A stretch of DNA of 64,000 nt, from contig NZ_FNSU01000003.1 of assembly GCF_900105325.1 (NCBI RefSeq), forward strand, positions 3,733,501 through 3,797,500. The letters run 5' to 3'. This DNA comes from Pseudomonas marginalis (lineage in GTDB: Bacteria > Pseudomonadota > Gammaproteobacteria > Pseudomonadales > Pseudomonadaceae). The notes under the pieces are model-generated. The model was given only the letters and a program-made list of their open reading frames with translations. It searched no databases and was not told the origin of the DNA. The first letter of the stretch is position 1, and the number at the start of each line of letters is the position of its first letter. The translations under genes were made by a program, and so were the position numbers. This document shows positions 25,322 through 33,922 of the stretch, piece after piece.

Positions 25322-27316
25322 TTATGCATCCAAAGGCACCGTGACACTCAGGGTGGTGCCCTCGCCCAATTGACTGTCCAGGCTCAGTTGCCCGCCCATG
25401 ATCAGCACCCGCTCGCGCATCCCCACCAGGCCAAACGACACCGGGCGCCCCTGGGCCTGGACGAAACCGACGCCATCGTCGCTGATGGTCAGTCGCAGAT
25501 CGGTGCCTTCCACCGCCAGGGTCAGTTCGACAGTATGCGCCTGGGCATGGCGCATCACATTGGTCAGCGCCTCTTGCAGGATACGGAACAGGCCGATGGC
25601 CTTGGCATCGCTCAAGGCCGGCAGGTTATCCGGCACTTGCACCAGGCAGGGAATCTGCGTGCGCGCTTCGAAACGCCGCGCCTGCCATTCGATGGCCGAG
25701 GCAATCCCGGCATCGAGAATCGGCGGGCGCAGCGCCGTCGCCACGTCCCGCACCAACTGGAACAGTTGGGCGATCAGGCGCTTCATGCTGTTCAAGCGCT
25801 CATGCAGGCCAGGATCCAGTTGCGCGTAGGACAGCTCGCACATGGAGGTTTCCAGCTTGAGCACCGTGAGCATTTGCCCGAGTTCGTCGTGCACTTCCCG
25901 GGCGATGCGGGCCTTTTCTTCTTCGCGCACGGTTTCCAGGTGGGCGGACAACTCGCGCAGTTGCGCTTCACTCTGCATCAAGGCGGCCAGGGTGCGGCGC
26001 AGTTCGGTGACATCGTTCAGGTAGACAACCAGGTATTCCGCCTCGGCAAATCGCAGAAAGCTCAAGGACACGTTGGCCGGCAGGATGCTGCCATCGGCGC
26101 GCAAACAATCGGTGGCGAAGTTCTGCGGCCCCTCTTCGCTGGCCCGTGCGCGCTTCCACAGGTTGAGCCAGCGGTCCATATCCAGGGTCGGGTCGAGGTC
26201 GACCAGCGGCCGTTCGATCAGTGCACCGGGCTCGTAACCCAGCATGCTCTCGGCCGCACGATTGGCGTAGCGCACGTGGCTGTCCCAGTTGACCCAGAGG
26301 ATGCCGACGGTGCTCTGGTCGATGGAAAACTGCGTCAAGCGCAACGCTTCGGCACCGGCGGCACGGGCGGCGCTTTCTTCGCGGGCGGCCAGCAGGTCGT
26401 GCTCCAGCACGCGTTGCTGGCGGCGCTGCCAGAACACCACGGCCAGGCTGGCGAGCAGCAACAGGCCGAGCAGCAGGCTGAGGTTCTGCCAAAGGCCTTT
26501 GGATTCGGATAAACGTGGGTATTTGGGTTGCAGCCAGCGACTGTGCAGTTGATCCAGGTCGCGGGCCGGGATCGCGCTCAGGGCACTTTCCATGATGCCG
26601 GCCAGTTCCGGCCAGTCCCGCCGCGTGGCGACCCGCAGCAATTGCGGCAGGCCGATGTCCCCGACCACCGCCAGCCCGCTGAACTCCGCCTCTGCAGACA
26701 AGCGGCTTAATTGCGCTTCATCCACCACGGCATAACGCGCCTGCTGGCTGACCAACAACTGCAAGGCCTGGCGCTCCATGGGCACGCCTTGCAGGTTGAG
26801 GCCGGGATAGGTACTACGCAGGTAATCGGCCACAGCACTGGGCATGCGCACGGCAACACGGGATTGATCGTCGAGCTTCTCCAACTCCACGGCACCACCA
26901 CCCTCGCGGATGCCGACAATGTGTTGAGGCACACGCATATACGGGTCGGTGAACTGCCACAGGCGCAAACCGGCCGGGGTTTGCTGCAGGCCAGGGGCAA
27001 TGTCCACCTCGTCGTCGCGTACGGCCGCCTCCAACTGCTCCTGATCAGGGAAGTTGCGCCAGGTCAGCTCGATATTCAGTGCCTTGGCCAGCCACTGCAT
27101 CAACTCGACATTCGCCCCGGACAAGCGCTGCAGGCGTCGGTCGTATTGCGCGTAAGGCGCCTGCAAGACCACGCCCACCCGCAGCTCAGGGTGCCGGGCC
27201 AGCCATTCGCGCTGCGGCGCATTCAGCTGCGCCTGCGGTGTGGCGGGCGCGGGGGAAGCGTTTGCCATCAAGGCAAGGCACAAACAGCCGATAACCAGCA
27301 GACAGCGAAAACCCAT
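25322..27316 (-). CDS. agtS: Sensor histidine kinase AgtS (periplasmic binding domain, PAS, HisKA_3)
   Basis: 664-aa membrane kinase. Order: signal/anchor (1-20), SBP_bac_3-like periplasmic domain (about 35-265), a transmembrane helix (about 277-297), a PAS domain (about 325-440), a HisKA_3 dimerisation domain with the phospho-His in IAREVHDELGQML (about 475), and a HATPase domain with N-box EALTNVMRHA and G-box DDGVGF. The binding domain suggests direct detection of an amino-acid-like ligand outside the inner membrane. It is paired with agtR 18 bp downstream and divergent from the DUF3530 gene. Confidence 0.87.
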   Translation of the reverse strand: MGFRCLLVIGCLCLALMANASPAPATPQAQLNAPQREWLARHPELRVGVVLQAPYAQYDRRLQRLSGANVELMQWLAKALNIELTWRNFPDQEQLEAAVRDDEVDIAPGLQQTPAGLRLWQFTDPYMRVPQHIVGIREGGGAVELEKLDDQSRVAVRMPSAVADYLRSTYPGLNLQGVPMERQALQLLVSQQARYAVVDEAQLSRLSAEAEFSGLAVVGDIGLPQLLRVATRRDWPELAGIMESALSAIPARDLDQLHSRWLQPKYPRLSESKGLWQNLSLLLGLLLLASLAVVFWQRRQQRVLEHDLLAAREESAARAAGAEALRLTQFSIDQSTVGILWVNWDSHVRYANRAAESMLGYEPGALIERPLVDLDPTLDMDRWLNLWKRARASEEGPQNFATDCLRADGSILPANVSLSFLRFAEAEYLVVYLNDVTELRRTLAALMQSEAQLRELSAHLETVREEEKARIAREVHDELGQMLTVLKLETSMCELSYAQLDPGLHERLNSMKRLIAQLFQLVRDVATALRPPILDAGIASAIEWQARRFEARTQIPCLVQVPDNLPALSDAKAIGLFRILQEALTNVMRHAQAHTVELTLAVEGTDLRLTISDDGVGFVQAQGRPVSFGLVGMRERVLIMGGQLSLDSQLGEGTTLSVTVPLDA

Positions 27317-27393
27317 GATCCACGTCTCACATCACTGACAAATACTGACCAACCCATTAGGCTGCTGGAATCACTTCTGGCCGGAAATCAACG

Positions 27394-28368
27394 ATGTCCT
27401 ATCGAAACCGTTCGGCACTGCCAGCATTGTGCCTGTCACTGCTGTTTACCAGTGCCTTTTCTGTGCAGGCTGAAGACGCACCGGCACCGGCTGCCGAAAA
27501 ACCCGTCGAACGCCAACCCCTGCCCGAGCGTAGCCAGGAAGAGGCCAGCGCCCTGGAACGCAAAATCCCGCAGCAGGAACAGCAACAGTTGCAGGCCGGC
27601 AGTGATTCATTCCTTGCCCTGTGGAAACCGGCCAACAGCGCCGAACCCGAAGGCGTGGTGATTATCGTACCGGGCGCCGGCGAAAATGCTGACTGGCCGC
27701 AAGCAATCGGCCCGTTGCGACGTAAATTGCCGGATGCCAATTGGGGCAGCCTCAGCCTGTCGTTACCGGACGTGAGCATGGACACCCTGCCACCGCGCGT
27801 CATGGAAGCCCCCAACGCCACCGTCGACACCAGCAGTAAAGACGCGAGCACCGCCGACAAGCCGATCGAGCAAGCCGCCAGCGCCGAGGCGGAAGGCACC
27901 GACCCGGCGGTGGTCCCGGGTGCAGACGAACAGGACAAGACCGACGCCTCGCGCATCTTTGCGCGCATCGATGCCGCCGTGGCTTTTGCCCAGACCCAGA
28001 GCGCACGCACGGTGGTGCTGGTGGGCCATGGCACTGGCGCCTGGTGGGCGGCGCGTTACCTGACTGAAAAACAACCCTCCCAGGTGCAGAAGCTCGTGAT
28101 GGTTGCCGCCCAGACGCCTGCCGGGCGTCATCCCGACGTGCAGCAACTGGCGCCGGCGCTGAAGCTGCCGACGGCCGACGTCTTCTATCAAGACAACGCT
28201 CAAGCACGCAATAACGCCCTGGCACGCGCCCAGGCTGCGAAGCGCTTGAAAAATGACGGCTATAAGCAGGTGTCATTGAAGACCCTGCCCGGCAACAGCG
28301 CCGCCGAGCAGGAACAGTTGTATCGCCGGGTTCGCGGCTGGTTGAGCACGCAGGCCAGCGCCGACTGA
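27394..28368 (+). CDS. DUF3530 family protein, predicted alpha/beta-hydrolase fold
   Basis: 324-aa exported protein with a signal peptide (cleavage near 26, SVQA-ED). A Glu/Gln-rich segment (35-70) and an Ala/Thr/Asp-rich low-complexity insert (about 140-185) surround the predicted fold. An oxyanion-type VIIVPGAGEN is present. The expected nucleophile elbow reads GHGTG at 211-215, so the position normally held by Ser is Gly213. It may therefore be non-catalytic or use other residues. Function unknown. Not obviously in an operon. Confidence 0.7.
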   Translation: MSYRNRSALPALCLSLLFTSAFSVQAEDAPAPAAEKPVERQPLPERSQEEASALERKIPQQEQQQLQAGSDSFLALWKPANSAEPEGVVIIVPGAGENADWPQAIGPLRRKLPDANWGSLSLSLPDVSMDTLPPRVMEAPNATVDTSSKDASTADKPIEQAASAEAEGTDPAVVPGADEQDKTDASRIFARIDAAVAFAQTQSARTVVLVGHGTGAWWAARYLTEKQPSQVQKLVMVAAQTPAGRHPDVQQLAPALKLPTADVFYQDNAQARNNALARAQAAKRLKNDGYKQVSLKTLPGNSAAEQEQLYRRVRGWLSTQASAD

Positions 28369-28412
28369 GGATCAGCACAGAACCAATGTGGTTATCCGTG
28401 AAATAGTGGCCT

Positions 28413-29180
28413 CTAACGAAAATCCCGGCGCTCGCGAATCAACGAATAGGCATTGTGCAATTCACGGGTGCGCTCGGTCGCCTCACGCACTTGCGCAGGG
28501 CTGGCGCCACTGCCGGCCACCTTGTCCGGGTGGTGACGGCTCAGCAGGCGGCGATAGGCACGCTTGATGACCGACGGCTCGGTGGTAGCTGTCACGCCGA
28601 GCAAGCGCAACGCTTCCTGGTAGGTCGTGCCACGATTGACCAGCGGCTTGCGCTCAGGTGTGTAGTCGGCCGCCAGCGCCTGGAGCTGTTGCGGTGTCCA
28701 GCCCAACCACTTCCCCCACAGGTCGATCAAGTCGCGCTCGGCGGCATCCGCCTTGCCGTCCGCCCAGACCATCCGCCAGCACGCCCGCAACACCCCTTCC
28801 GCCGCATGGGGCTGGGCCTTGAGCACACGCAGGTAGCGGCGTACCCGGTCGGAACCGGATTTGCCGCGGTTGAACGCCGCAATCGCGCGGCGCTGGGCCG
28901 ATTCGGTCATGTCCAGTGAGCGCATTTCCTGCCGCGCCTGCTGGATATGCCCGTCCACCACACGCCCGTTGCTTTTGGCCAGGCGCCCGAGCAACACAAA
29001 CAATAACTCGTCATTGCGTAACGCCGGACGCCCGCCCAAGCGCTCGCGCAACTGTGCCCAACTGTGCAGTTGCAGGCGGCGATCCAGCGCCTGCCCCAAC
29101 AGCGCACCCAACAAGGCCCCCGGAATACTGGCAATGGCAAAGCCAGCCCCGGCGCCGATCAGCGTCCCTGGCCACAACAT
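28413..29180 (-). CDS. DjlA-like membrane co-chaperone (TerB plus J domain)
   Basis: 255-aa protein with a short N-terminal Gly-rich hydrophobic anchor (about 5-30), a TerB-like helical domain (about 55-165) and a C-terminal J domain (about 185-255). The J-domain HPD triad is visible in RHHPDKVAG. Such proteins stimulate DnaK at the inner membrane; the E. coli relative DjlA affects capsule and envelope stress. It starts one base after murU's upstream boundary on the same strand, so murU and amgK lie just upstream in a likely operon amgK-murU-this gene. Confidence 0.82.
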   Translation of the reverse strand: MLWPGTLIGAGAGFAIASIPGALLGALLGQALDRRLQLHSWAQLRERLGGRPALRNDELLFVLLGRLAKSNGRVVDGHIQQARQEMRSLDMTESAQRRAIAAFNRGKSGSDRVRRYLRVLKAQPHAAEGVLRACWRMVWADGKADAAERDLIDLWGKWLGWTPQQLQALAADYTPERKPLVNRGTTYQEALRLLGVTATTEPSVIKRAYRRLLSRHHPDKVAGSGASPAQVREATERTRELHNAYSLIRERRDFR

Positions 29181-29181
29181 G

Positions 29182-29856
29182 CTACTGCCCCGCTGTCAGC
29201 AGGGTTTCGACGTGCGCCAGGCGCTCCAGCGTGCCGACATCAATCCAGCGTCCCGCCATGTGTTCCCCCGTTACCAAACCTTTCGCCATGGCCGCACGCA
29301 GCAGCGGCGCCAGCTTGAAGGCACCGGCGTTGCAACCCTCGAACAGCCGGGGGTCGAGCACTGAAATGCCACTGAAGGTCAGGTTATCGGCACCGGGCGC
29401 CGCATCATGAAGCAAGCCCTGATCAAGGTAGAAATCACCGCCCGAGGGGTGATGTGCCGGGTTGTCGACCATCACCAGATGAGCCAGGCCCTTAAGCGGC
29501 TGCTTGAGTCGGGTGAAGTCGTAGTCGGTCCAGATATCGCCGTTGACCACCAGGAATGGCTCATCCCCCAGCAACGGCAGCGCCTGGAAAATCCCGCCGC
29601 CGGTTTCCAGCGGTTCGCCCTCCGGGGAGTAGCGGATACGCAAGCCGAACTGCGCGCCATCCCCCAGGTAGCGCTCGATCTGCTGGCCGAGCCAGGCATG
29701 GTTGATCACCACATCGGTAAAGCCGGCCTTGGCCAGCGCCTCCAGATGGTACTCGATCAGGCGCTTGCCGCCGGCCTGTACCAGCGGCTTGGGGGTGTGC
29801 AAGGTGAGCGGACGCATCCGCTCGCCTTTGCCGGCGGCCAGGATCATGGCCTTCAT
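29182..29856 (-). CDS. murU: N-acetylmuramate alpha-1-phosphate uridylyltransferase
   Basis: Nucleotidyltransferase of 224 aa that joins UTP and MurNAc-1-P to give UDP-MurNAc, the last step of the recycling route that bypasses de novo MurA/MurB (and is why pseudomonads resist fosfomycin to some extent). Signatures: MILAAGKGERMRPLT, PKPLV, VVNGDIWTDYD and the C-terminal GRWIDVGT. It overlaps amgK by 4 bp. The enzyme pair was first characterised in P. putida. Confidence 0.92.
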   Translation of the reverse strand: MKAMILAAGKGERMRPLTLHTPKPLVQAGGKRLIEYHLEALAKAGFTDVVINHAWLGQQIERYLGDGAQFGLRIRYSPEGEPLETGGGIFQALPLLGDEPFLVVNGDIWTDYDFTRLKQPLKGLAHLVMVDNPAHHPSGGDFYLDQGLLHDAAPGADNLTFSGISVLDPRLFEGCNAGAFKLAPLLRAAMAKGLVTGEHMAGRWIDVGTLERLAHVETLLTAGQ

Positions 29857-30878
29857 ACGCCGGCCTCTGCGGGCTGGCGCAGGCTGGTCAGTAACTCAGC
29901 CAGTTCGCTCAACTCCGGGCGATCGTCCAGCACCGCCTCTATATAAGCAAAGAAGCGCGGTACGTCGGCCAGGTAGCGTGGCTTGCCGTCGCGATGGCAG
30001 ATGCGCGCAAAGATGCCGATAACCTTGAGGTGGCGCTGCACGCCCATCAGGTCGCTGGCGCGCAGGAAGTCTTCGAAATCCGGTTGTACCGGAATGCCGG
30101 CCTGGCCCGCACGCTCCCAGTAGTCGCGCTGCCATTCCCGCACACGGGCCTGGGGCCAACTGAGAAAGGCGTCCTTGAACAGGCAGGTGATGTCGTAGGT
30201 GACCGGACCATACACCGCGTCCTGGAAATCCAGCACGCCAGGGTTAGGCTCGCTGATCATCAGGTTGCGTGGCATATAGTCGCGGTGCACCAGCACTTTG
30301 GGTTGCGCCAGGGCGCTGTCGATCAAGTGATCGCTGACACGCTGCCAAAGTGCATGCTGCCGGGTATCCAGCTCGAGACCCAAGTGTCGGCGCACGTACC
30401 ATTCGGGAAACAATTCGAGTTCACGGCGCAGCAAGGCGACGTCATAGCTGGGCAGTGGTGCGTCCATCGGCAACTGCTGATAAGCCAGCAAGGCGTCAAT
30501 GGCATCGGCAAACAATTGATCGGCGTTTTCGTCGTTTATCACGTCCAGGTAGGTTTTTCTGCCCAGGTCATTGAGCAAAAGAAAGCCTCGCGGCAAGTCT
30601 TGTGCATAAATTTTTGGAACATTTATTCCCGACGTCGACAACAAATAAGCGATATCGACGAAAGGCTTGCAGTTTTCCTGAGGCGGCGGCGCGTCCATTA
30701 CCACGAAAGTCCGACCGCCGCCTTCCCAACGGAAATAGCGCCTGAAACTCGCGTCGCTGCTGGCCGCGGTCAATGTGGCCGGGGGTACGGCACCCCAGCC
30801 TTGAGCGTTGAAAAGGATCGGCAACTGCTCATCCAGCCAGACTTCCAGCTGCTGTAAACGTAGATCTTGCTCGGGCAT
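29853..30878 (-). CDS. amgK: N-acetylmuramate/N-acetylglucosamine anomeric kinase
   Basis: Phosphotransferase of the APH/choline-kinase fold, 341 aa, making MurNAc-1-P from MurNAc. The catalytic loop VLVHRDYMPRNLM and the metal-binding GVLDFQDAVYGP are intact. It overlaps murU (ATGA). It is divergent from lptD, but here about 3.1 kb of extra DNA lies between the two genes. The first 60 bp upstream of its start (30879-30938) look like ordinary promoter DNA. Confidence 0.93.
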   Translation of the reverse strand: MPEQDLRLQQLEVWLDEQLPILFNAQGWGAVPPATLTAASSDASFRRYFRWEGGGRTFVVMDAPPPQENCKPFVDIAYLLSTSGINVPKIYAQDLPRGFLLLNDLGRKTYLDVINDENADQLFADAIDALLAYQQLPMDAPLPSYDVALLRRELELFPEWYVRRHLGLELDTRQHALWQRVSDHLIDSALAQPKVLVHRDYMPRNLMISEPNPGVLDFQDAVYGPVTYDITCLFKDAFLSWPQARVREWQRDYWERAGQAGIPVQPDFEDFLRASDLMGVQRHLKVIGIFARICHRDGKPRYLADVPRFFAYIEAVLDDRPELSELAELLTSLRQPAEAGV

Positions 30879-30938
30879 TACAAGGGTCTCCGACGGCGCT
30901 AGCCGTCAAGCGGGTCATGCTTTATTATCACGCATCTT

Positions 30939-31160
30939 GTGCGACACGCGTAGCGTGTCTCCAGGTTGGCGGTGAGACGTCATCGTCAAGGGTTTTCCGC
31001 AAGGAAACCGATAGCCCGGTAGCCAATCCGGGAAACAAAACAGCCCAGGGGTCCCACTGCTTAGAAGGACTCGTTGTCGCTGCGGCGACAATAGCGAACC
31101 CCAAAGCCGCTTAGCACTCAGAAGCGCGGCTATGGTCCGATTTTCGGACTGGGAGTGCCT
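30939..31160 (+). ncRNA. Candidate structured RNA (hairpin-rich, possible pseudoknot)
   Basis: Not a family I recognise. Read on the plus strand it holds consecutive clean hairpins: GACACGC/GCGTGTC (30943-30959); GGTTTTCC-GCAA-GGAAACC with a GNRA loop (30991-31009); CCCGG/CCGGG (31015-31032); TTGTCGC-TGCG-GCGACAA (31074-31091); GCCGCTT/AAGCGCGGC (31106-31130); GTCCGA-TTT-TCGGAC (31135-31149). The loop of the fifth hairpin contains GCACTC (31114-31119), complementary to GAGTGC at 31153-31158, which would make a pseudoknot. It ends 15 bp before the ribosome binding site of a small open frame, so it could be a leader for that gene, a separate RNA, or a mobile-element RNA. Strand is inferred from the downstream gene. 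Confidence 0.45.
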
Positions 31161-31183
31161 ACTTCACTATTGATGAGGTCGTT

Positions 31184-31342
31184 ATGCATAAACGTCTGGC
31201 TCAAAAAGCAGATGTATCTGCAGTTCAGGTAGAAATGCGGAAATTCATTTCAGATACTCTGAACAGAATGACCTGGAACTTCGGCTTGATGACGCTGGTT
31301 TCAACCATCGTCATGGTTACTGCCATGTTCCTAATCAGATAG
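31184..31342 (+). CDS. Small predicted membrane protein (52 aa)
   Basis: ATG at 31184 preceded by GAGG (31175-31178) at good spacing, stop at 31340-31342. The N-terminal half is polar and helical (MHKRLAQKADVSAVQVEMRK), and the C-terminal half is one hydrophobic segment (LMTLVSTIVMVTAMFLI). This resembles the C-terminal end of DUF1640-type coiled-coil/membrane proteins (L-x-x-K-A-D-V pattern), but the match is only by eye. GC content is clearly lower than in neighbouring core genes. Function unknown; a membrane-active small protein is one possibility. Confidence 0.5.
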   Translation: MHKRLAQKADVSAVQVEMRKFISDTLNRMTWNFGLMTLVSTIVMVTAMFLIR

Positions 31343-31380
31343 TGCATCCACATAGGTCTCACGACCTACCCATGCGGGAA

Positions 31381-31420
31381 GAATCCCCGCAGGGATTCCT
31401 CCTGCCTTAAACAGGAGGAA
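31381..31420 (+). terminator. Overlapping hairpins downstream of the small ORF
   Basis: GAATCCC-CGCA-GGGATTC (31381-31398) overlaps TTCCTCCTG/CAGGAGGAA (31396-31420). The second is followed by ATACTCTTTG, a poor T run. It may end the small-ORF transcript. Between 31421 and 31536 I see only one more hairpin, CTATCT/AGATAG (31505-31523), and no gene. Confidence 0.4.
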
Positions 31421-32181
31421 ATACTCTTTGAGCGTGCTGCCTTGCAGTCCCCCGCTCATATCAAACCGGAGACACGAGCGAAAACTCTGTCTGTCATTGT
31501 CCAACTATCTTGCTCTGAGATAGCAGCGGACTCGTTGTGCGACCAACGATAGCCTAGGAAAACATGCGTCACTGGTAACGGTGGGGTGTGAAGCTTTTCC
31601 GACAATGTAGTCCCCATCAGGGTGTGCTTTTGCCGTGAGGCAAAGTACAGACGCTCGGAGCAGTACCGGGTCGAGACGCTAGGCTGGTTGGCATGGGTAA
31701 CGTACGTGAACTGCTGATAAACGCCGTAATGATAAACATGCCAAAACTGCTGTTAGGCATGGACCAAAAGGTATGGGGCCAGATATTCCTGTGGGATGTG
31801 GGAATACGTCGCTACAAGGCCTCCGGTGAAAAGGCAGACCCTAAACCAATCGTGTGACAGGCAGGGAACGTGGTAAGCCCGTATGGCTGCCTTCGGGCAG
31901 GTGAACCGCAAGGGGATCTATTGGCTGTGCGGGTATGGGATCGCAGAAAAAGCGAACGCCGGGCTGTAATGGCGCGGATAGGGGTTGGAACATTACCCCA
32001 CGGGAAACCGGGCAGACTTCTGCGTGGTCTTTTATCGCATGAACGCTGAGTAAACCTGTCTCAATCATCTTCGAAGTCCGGCAGTAATGGACTTCTTATT
32101 CATCCACTCCTGACGGGAGCGTCCATTCCCGTCAGGGGATGCGTACGTCTTCTGCTCGGGGAAACTTGAGAGGAAGGCAGC

Positions 32182-33882
32182 ATGTTAGTACCTAGCCAAC
32201 TGGCCGGGTCTGCGCCTTCCGGCGCTCCGCAGCATTGGCATGATATCGATTGGTGTCGTGTGCAGCGGAACGTACGGGCGATGCAGATACGGATTGCGAA
32301 GGCTTGTCGGGAAGGCAACTGGCGCCGGGTGAAAGCCCTGCAACGGATGTTGACCCGTTCTCGTTCGGCCAGATACTTGGCCATACGGCGAGTCACTGAA
32401 AACCAGGGCAAGCGCACGGCGGGAGTCGACCGCGTGCTTTGGGATACACCTGATGCCAAATGGAAAGCGGCAAATGGGTTGAAGCGCCACGGGTATAAAC
32501 CACGGCCGCTACGGCGTGTGTTTATCCCGAAGCCGAACGGAAAGGAACGCCCTCTGGGCATTCCAACCATGACGGACAGAGCCATGCAGGCGCTATACCT
32601 GCTAGCCCTGGCGCCTATCGCTGAAACCACCGGCGATCCAAACAGCTACGGCTTTCGGATCGAGCGCTCCACGGCTGATGCGATGGGACAGCTGTTCGTT
32701 TGTCTATCCAAGAAGGCCTCGGCCCAATGGGTCTTGGAAGCGGACATTAAAGGCTGCTTTGACCACATCAACCATGACTGGCTGATCGAAAATGTCCCAA
32801 CGGACAAAGAAATCCTCCGAAAATGGTTGAAAGCTGGAGTGATTCACAAAGGCCAGCTACAGGCAACGAATGCCGGTACACCACAGGGCGGGATTATCTC
32901 GCCCACCTTGGCGAATTTGGTGCTGGATGGACTGGAATCACAGCTCAAGCAACACCTGGGCGTGACGAAGGCGAAGAAGCTGAAAATTAACGTGGTGCGA
33001 TATGCGGATGATTTTGTGATTACCGGTAGCTCGAAAGAGATGCTCGAAAATGAGATCAAACCTTGGGTTGAGCGGTTTCTCGCGGTGCGAGGATTGCAGC
33101 TGTCGCTTGAGAAAACCCACGTCGTCCACATAGATGAAGGTTTCGACTTCCTTGGTTGGAATTTCCGCAAATACGGAGGGAAACTCCTGATCAAACCTGC
33201 CAAAAAGAACGTGAAAGCGTTCTATAGGAAGGTAAAAGAAGTCATCAGTACTAACAAAGCGGTGAAACAGGAGGAGTTGATCCGCCTGCTTAATCCGATA
33301 CTGCGAGGCTGGGCGCTGTATCACCAGCCTGTGGTCGCCAAGAAAGCGTACAGCCGCATGGACCACCAAATATTCCAAGCGCTTTGGCGTTGGGCGAAAA
33401 GGCGGCATCCAAACAAAAGTCTCGACTGGGTAAGGGAGAAGTATTTCCAAACCTATGAAAGTCGAAGCTGGGTGTTCGCCACCACGGTCATAACGGAGTC
33501 AGGAGGCAAAGAGGCAATTCGGTTATACGCCCTAGAGGCCACGCCGATTGAGAGGCACAGGAAGATCAGCGGGGATTTTAATCCGTTTGATCCCTCTATG
33601 GAGGAAATGGGAGAGGCATTGCGGATGTCCCGGATGCTCGGGAAATTGAAGTACCGCAAACAAATTCTTCATCTATTTCAATCCCAAAAAGGACTGTGCG
33701 TACTATGCAAAAGCCCAATATCTAGGGAGACTGGGTGGCACGACCACCACATCATTTATCGCTCACAAGGCGGTGGTGACTCGCTGGACAACCGGGTACT
33801 ATTGCATCCCATTTGCCACCAGCAGCTTCACGCTCGTGGACTAACAGTGTACAAACCGGCTCCCCCAAGGGGGGCTTCGTAA
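32182..33882 (+). CDS. Group II intron-encoded protein (reverse transcriptase, maturase, HNH endonuclease)
   Basis: 566-aa multifunctional protein that helps the intron splice and retrohome. N-terminal RT-0/1 region (about 20-110), RT core with the catalytic YADD at 274-277 and upstream GTPQGGIISPTLANLVLDG, then the X/maturase domain (about 370-450, RGWALYHQP). The C-terminal HNH endonuclease domain (about 505-555) has CVLCKSPI, HDHHIIYRSQGG, N-R and HPICHQQLH. All key motifs are present, so it is probably active. The start has AGGAAGG upstream. The stop lies 6 bp before domain V. Base composition is less GC-rich than neighbouring genes, consistent with acquisition. Confidence 0.95.
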   Translation: MLVPSQLAGSAPSGAPQHWHDIDWCRVQRNVRAMQIRIAKACREGNWRRVKALQRMLTRSRSARYLAIRRVTENQGKRTAGVDRVLWDTPDAKWKAANGLKRHGYKPRPLRRVFIPKPNGKERPLGIPTMTDRAMQALYLLALAPIAETTGDPNSYGFRIERSTADAMGQLFVCLSKKASAQWVLEADIKGCFDHINHDWLIENVPTDKEILRKWLKAGVIHKGQLQATNAGTPQGGIISPTLANLVLDGLESQLKQHLGVTKAKKLKINVVRYADDFVITGSSKEMLENEIKPWVERFLAVRGLQLSLEKTHVVHIDEGFDFLGWNFRKYGGKLLIKPAKKNVKAFYRKVKEVISTNKAVKQEELIRLLNPILRGWALYHQPVVAKKAYSRMDHQIFQALWRWAKRRHPNKSLDWVREKYFQTYESRSWVFATTVITESGGKEAIRLYALEATPIERHRKISGDFNPFDPSMEEMGEALRMSRMLGKLKYRKQILHLFQSQKGLCVLCKSPISRETGWHDHHIIYRSQGGGDSLDNRVLLHPICHQQLHARGLTVYKPAPPRGAS

Positions 33883-33888
33883 AGACTT

Positions 33889-33922
33889 GAGCCGTATGCG
33901 CTGAAAGGCGCACGTACGGTTT
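33889..33922 (+). other. Group II intron domain V
   Basis: 34-nt catalytic hairpin starting GAGCCGTATGCG, with a GAAA loop and the returning strand CGCACGTACGG. The AGC catalytic triad and GNRA loop are intact, supporting a splicing-competent ribozyme. Confidence 0.92.

Noticed and set aside
30939..30943. GTGCG at 30939 as the 5' end of the group II intron
   Set aside because: It would make the non-coding part before the intron protein about 1.2 kb, far too long, and the domain I landmarks lie 600-800 nt further on. The GTGCG at 31537 gives normal spacing.
30917..31114. 65-codon open frame upstream of the small membrane protein
   Set aside because: It runs through the successive RNA hairpins and has no ribosome binding site; composition fits chance.
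32182..33882. Reverse transcriptase as part of a retron or diversity-generating element
   Set aside because: It has the maturase X domain and HNH domain and is followed by a perfect domain V, so it is a group II intron protein. No template/variable repeat pair or msr-msd-like inverted repeats were seen.
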